Program-made: the position numbers and the translations under genes
Notes under the pieces: model-generated
Told to the model about the DNA's origin: nothing
The model's input: only the letters and a program-made list of their open reading frames with translations
The model's database searches: none
DNA from: Bacillota bacterium
Lineage (GTDB): Bacteria > Bacillota > Clostridia > Saccharofermentanales > Fastidiosipilaceae
Length of the DNA stretch: 6,575 bases
Direction: 5' to 3'
NCBI GenBank assembly: GCA_023420715.1
Contig: JAEZVR010000118.1
Span: 1 to 6,575, forward strand
In this document: positions 4,978-6,575 of the stretch, one piece after another
How positions within the stretch are numbered: position 1 is the stretch's first letter
Layout: each line of letters starts with the position of its first letter

Positions 4978-6233
4978 CAACTGTTCCAATCGTAACCGTT
5001 TCGCAATTGAACCAATATATGAGCAAGCTGATTCAGGCTCAGTCCATCTTGCAAAAATTGAGGGTCGAAGGTGAGCTGGCAAATGTTAAACAATATCGCT
5101 CTGGCCACTTGTATTTCAGCTTGCGCGACCAAACGGCAACAATCAGTTGCGTCATGTTTGCAGGTGCTGTTCGCGCTTTGGATTTTCAGCCTAAAGATGG
5201 CGATCAGGTGGTTTTAGATTGTAAAGCTGGTTTTTATGAGCGGGACGGGCGCTTTCAACTCAATTGTCAACAAATGACCTTGGCGGGACTGGGCAATTTG
5301 TTCGAACAATTTGAGGCGATTAAACGAAGACTCGATGCGGAAGGTTTACTCGATCCGAGCAGAAAGAAATCCATCCCCCGGTTCCCAAAAACAATTGGGG
5401 TGGTCACCTCTCCTTCAGGCGCAGTTATCCGAGATATCTTAAATGTCTTGAAAAGACGTTGGCCTGGATTTCATTTAATTTTGGCACCCAGTGCGGTGCA
5501 GGGTGAAGGATCTGTTGATTCTCTGATTAATGGTCTAGAAAAGCTAGAAAGCTTAAATCGGTGTGATGTGATTATTATTGGTCGCGGTGGCGGATCAATC
5601 GAAGACCTGTGGTCTTTCAATGATGAGCGCTTGGCACGTCGAATTTGTACGGCAAAAGTTCCGATTATTTCTGCAGTTGGTCATGAAACCGATTTTACGA
5701 TTTGTGATTTTGTTGCAGATTTGCGTGCGCCAACGCCTTCAGCAGCTGCTGAGCTAGCGGTATCGGTCAAGGCAGATTGGATTCAGCAATTGCAGGAATG
5801 TCGCAGACAGCTTGCCAGACGAGCTCAGCAATGTTTGTCATCTCATCAAAAACATTACGATCAATTGTCGCGATCTCCTGCATTGTCAAAGCCACAGTGG
5901 CTGATTACTGCACGCCAGGAACGTCTTTTTCAAATGCGCGATCTCTTAGAAAAGACCTTTCGCCTGCGCATCGAACAAGATCGCCGTCAATGGTATCGTC
6001 AAAGTGTTAAACTCGAAGCAATGGGGCCGATGAATACCTTGTTGAGGGGTTACGCGATGATGGTGGATGACACGGGCGCACCCAAAACAAGTATTCAGCA
6101 AATACAAGTGAATGCATCTTATCAGCTGTACTTGAAAGACGGTACTGTAAACATTCGAACGGAATCTATTGCCTCAGACTTACCAGAGTATTTGGCGGAG
6201 ATACAGCAAAAGGATATAGGAGAAGAAAGATGA
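4974..6233 (+). CDS. xseA: Exodeoxyribonuclease VII large subunit
   Basis: XseA is the catalytic subunit of exonuclease VII, which with XseB cuts single-stranded DNA from both ends to short oligonucleotides in repair. The 419-residue protein has an N-terminal OB-fold (about 6-100, with VEGELANVKQYRSGHLYFSL at 31-50). The catalytic domain shows GVVTSPSGAVIRD (142-154), GRGGGSIEDLWSFNDE (203-218) and VGHETDFTICDFVADLRAPT (235-254). D154, R204, H237 and D240 match the residues reported as important in the E. coli enzyme. A long charged helix region (about 265-345) precedes the C-terminal LLRGYAMM segment (356-363) and fits the XseB-binding coiled coil. The start is TTG (4974-4976) behind GAGGTGA and inside the nusB stop (TTGA); no better-placed ATG exists. 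The length is within the family range, slightly short. Confidence 0.97.
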   Translation: MTTVPIVTVSQLNQYMSKLIQAQSILQKLRVEGELANVKQYRSGHLYFSLRDQTATISCVMFAGAVRALDFQPKDGDQVVLDCKAGFYERDGRFQLNCQQMTLAGLGNLFEQFEAIKRRLDAEGLLDPSRKKSIPRFPKTIGVVTSPSGAVIRDILNVLKRRWPGFHLILAPSAVQGEGSVDSLINGLEKLESLNRCDVIIIGRGGGSIEDLWSFNDERLARRICTAKVPIISAVGHETDFTICDFVADLRAPTPSAAAELAVSVKADWIQQLQECRRQLARRAQQCLSSHQKHYDQLSRSPALSKPQWLITARQERLFQMRDLLEKTFRLRIEQDRRQWYRQSVKLEAMGPMNTLLRGYAMMVDDTGAPKTSIQQIQVNASYQLYLKDGTVNIRTESIASDLPEYLAEIQQKDIGEER

Positions 6234-6505
6234 TGCAAGCATCGGAAGCAGCGAATCCATCTGCCGATCAATCGAATATTGGCGATGCTTTGTCTTTTGA
6301 GCAAGCGCTGATTCAATTGGAAGCGATTGTTCGCCGTATGGAAACGGGAGAAGCTGGACTTGAAGAATCTGTTGACTTGTTTAAACAGGGAACTAAGCTT
6401 TCGCTGGCCTGTGATGCTTATCTAAAACAGGCAGAAACAGTTATTGAGCAATTGGTTGAATCACCAACGGGAGAAATCACACTAAAGCCATTTTCGGTAG
6501 AGTAA
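6230..6505 (+). CDS. xseB: Exodeoxyribonuclease VII small subunit
   Basis: XseB is the short helical partner; several copies wrap the coiled coil of one XseA to form exonuclease VII. The core LSFEQALIQLEAIVRRMETG (about 21-40), then LEESVDLFKQGTKL and the helix to VIEQL, is the standard family pattern. A variable leader of about 20 residues precedes it, which makes the 91-residue protein slightly longer than usual. Its ATG overlaps the xseA stop (ATGA, 6230-6233), so translation is coupled. TAGGAGA (6217-6223) stands 6 bases upstream. A second ATG directly after the first, at 6233, is an equally possible start. Confidence 0.95.
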   Translation: MMQASEAANPSADQSNIGDALSFEQALIQLEAIVRRMETGEAGLEESVDLFKQGTKLSLACDAYLKQAETVIEQLVESPTGEITLKPFSVE

Positions 6506-6510
6506 CGACA

Positions 6511-6575
6511 ATGTTGACTTTTAATGCTCAATTTGAGACCTATATTCGTCAAATAGAGGCTGCTATCCCAAACCT
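6511..6575 (+). CDS. ispA: Start of a polyprenyl/farnesyl diphosphate synthase (partial)
   Basis: An ATG 5 bases after the xseB stop opens a frame through the right edge (21 full codons). It begins MLTFNAQFETYIRQIEAAIP, an amphipathic N-terminal helix of the type seen in short-chain prenyl synthases. In Firmicutes the gene after xseB is usually ispA, which joins isopentenyl units into geranyl or farnesyl diphosphate. The aspartate-rich active-site motifs lie outside the window, so the call rests mainly on gene order. The ribosome site is weak (GGTAGAG), which fits coupling to xseB. Confidence 0.65.
   Translation, partial: MLTFNAQFETYIRQIEAAIPN

Noticed and set aside
1..6575. CRISPR arrays, toxin-antitoxin pairs or a multi-gene defence system
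   Set aside because: No spaced direct repeats, and no paired small genes with such domains, are visible. The lone ATPase is not enough to claim a defence system.

Overview
The window joins what looks like the end of an integrated element (about 1-1180) to a Firmicutes chromosomal backbone (about 1181-6575). The backbone order is efp, Asp23/Gls24 gene, amaP, DUF2273 gene, nusB, xseA, xseB, then the start of a prenyl synthase gene. This resembles the efp/yqhY-nusB-xseAB-ispA neighbourhood of Bacillus and Clostridia. A NADH-type trans-2-enoyl reductase (FabV/TER), common in fermentative anaerobes, and strong GGAGG ribosome binding sites point to a low-to-middle GC Firmicute, probably of the class Clostridia. 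The genus cannot be named from this window.

Left part (1-1180). A P-loop ATPase gene runs off the left edge on the minus strand. Upstream of it lie an extended -10 promoter and a perfect 16-bp inverted repeat that covers its -35 box. Next comes a DUF6809-type small gene whose reading frame is broken by one missing base in an A run. About 250 bases without a convincing gene follow. The block ends exactly where the 3' half of a tRNA-Ser(CGA) begins, at the anticodon loop. That is the arrangement expected at the non-restored attachment end of an element integrated in a tRNA gene. The integrase and the intact tRNA would then lie beyond the left edge.

Middle (1181-2536). A strong, probably bidirectional terminator separates the tRNA remnant from fabV, which runs leftward. 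fabV and efp are divergent across a 135-bp control region that holds an inverted repeat overlapping the likely efp promoter.

Right part (2537-6575). All genes run rightward with short gaps or 4-base overlaps. EF-P relieves ribosome stalling. The Asp23 protein, its membrane anchor AmaP and a DUF2273 membrane protein form the usual envelope-associated trio. NusB acts in rRNA antitermination. XseA and XseB are the two subunits of exonuclease VII. The last gene begins isoprenoid chain synthesis. folD, which lies between nusB and xseA in Bacillus subtilis, is absent here, and nusB overlaps a TTG-started xseA directly. The backbone genes look ordinary. The unusual material is in the left 1.2 kb and in the intergenic structures. 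I found no clear sign of a new multi-gene system.
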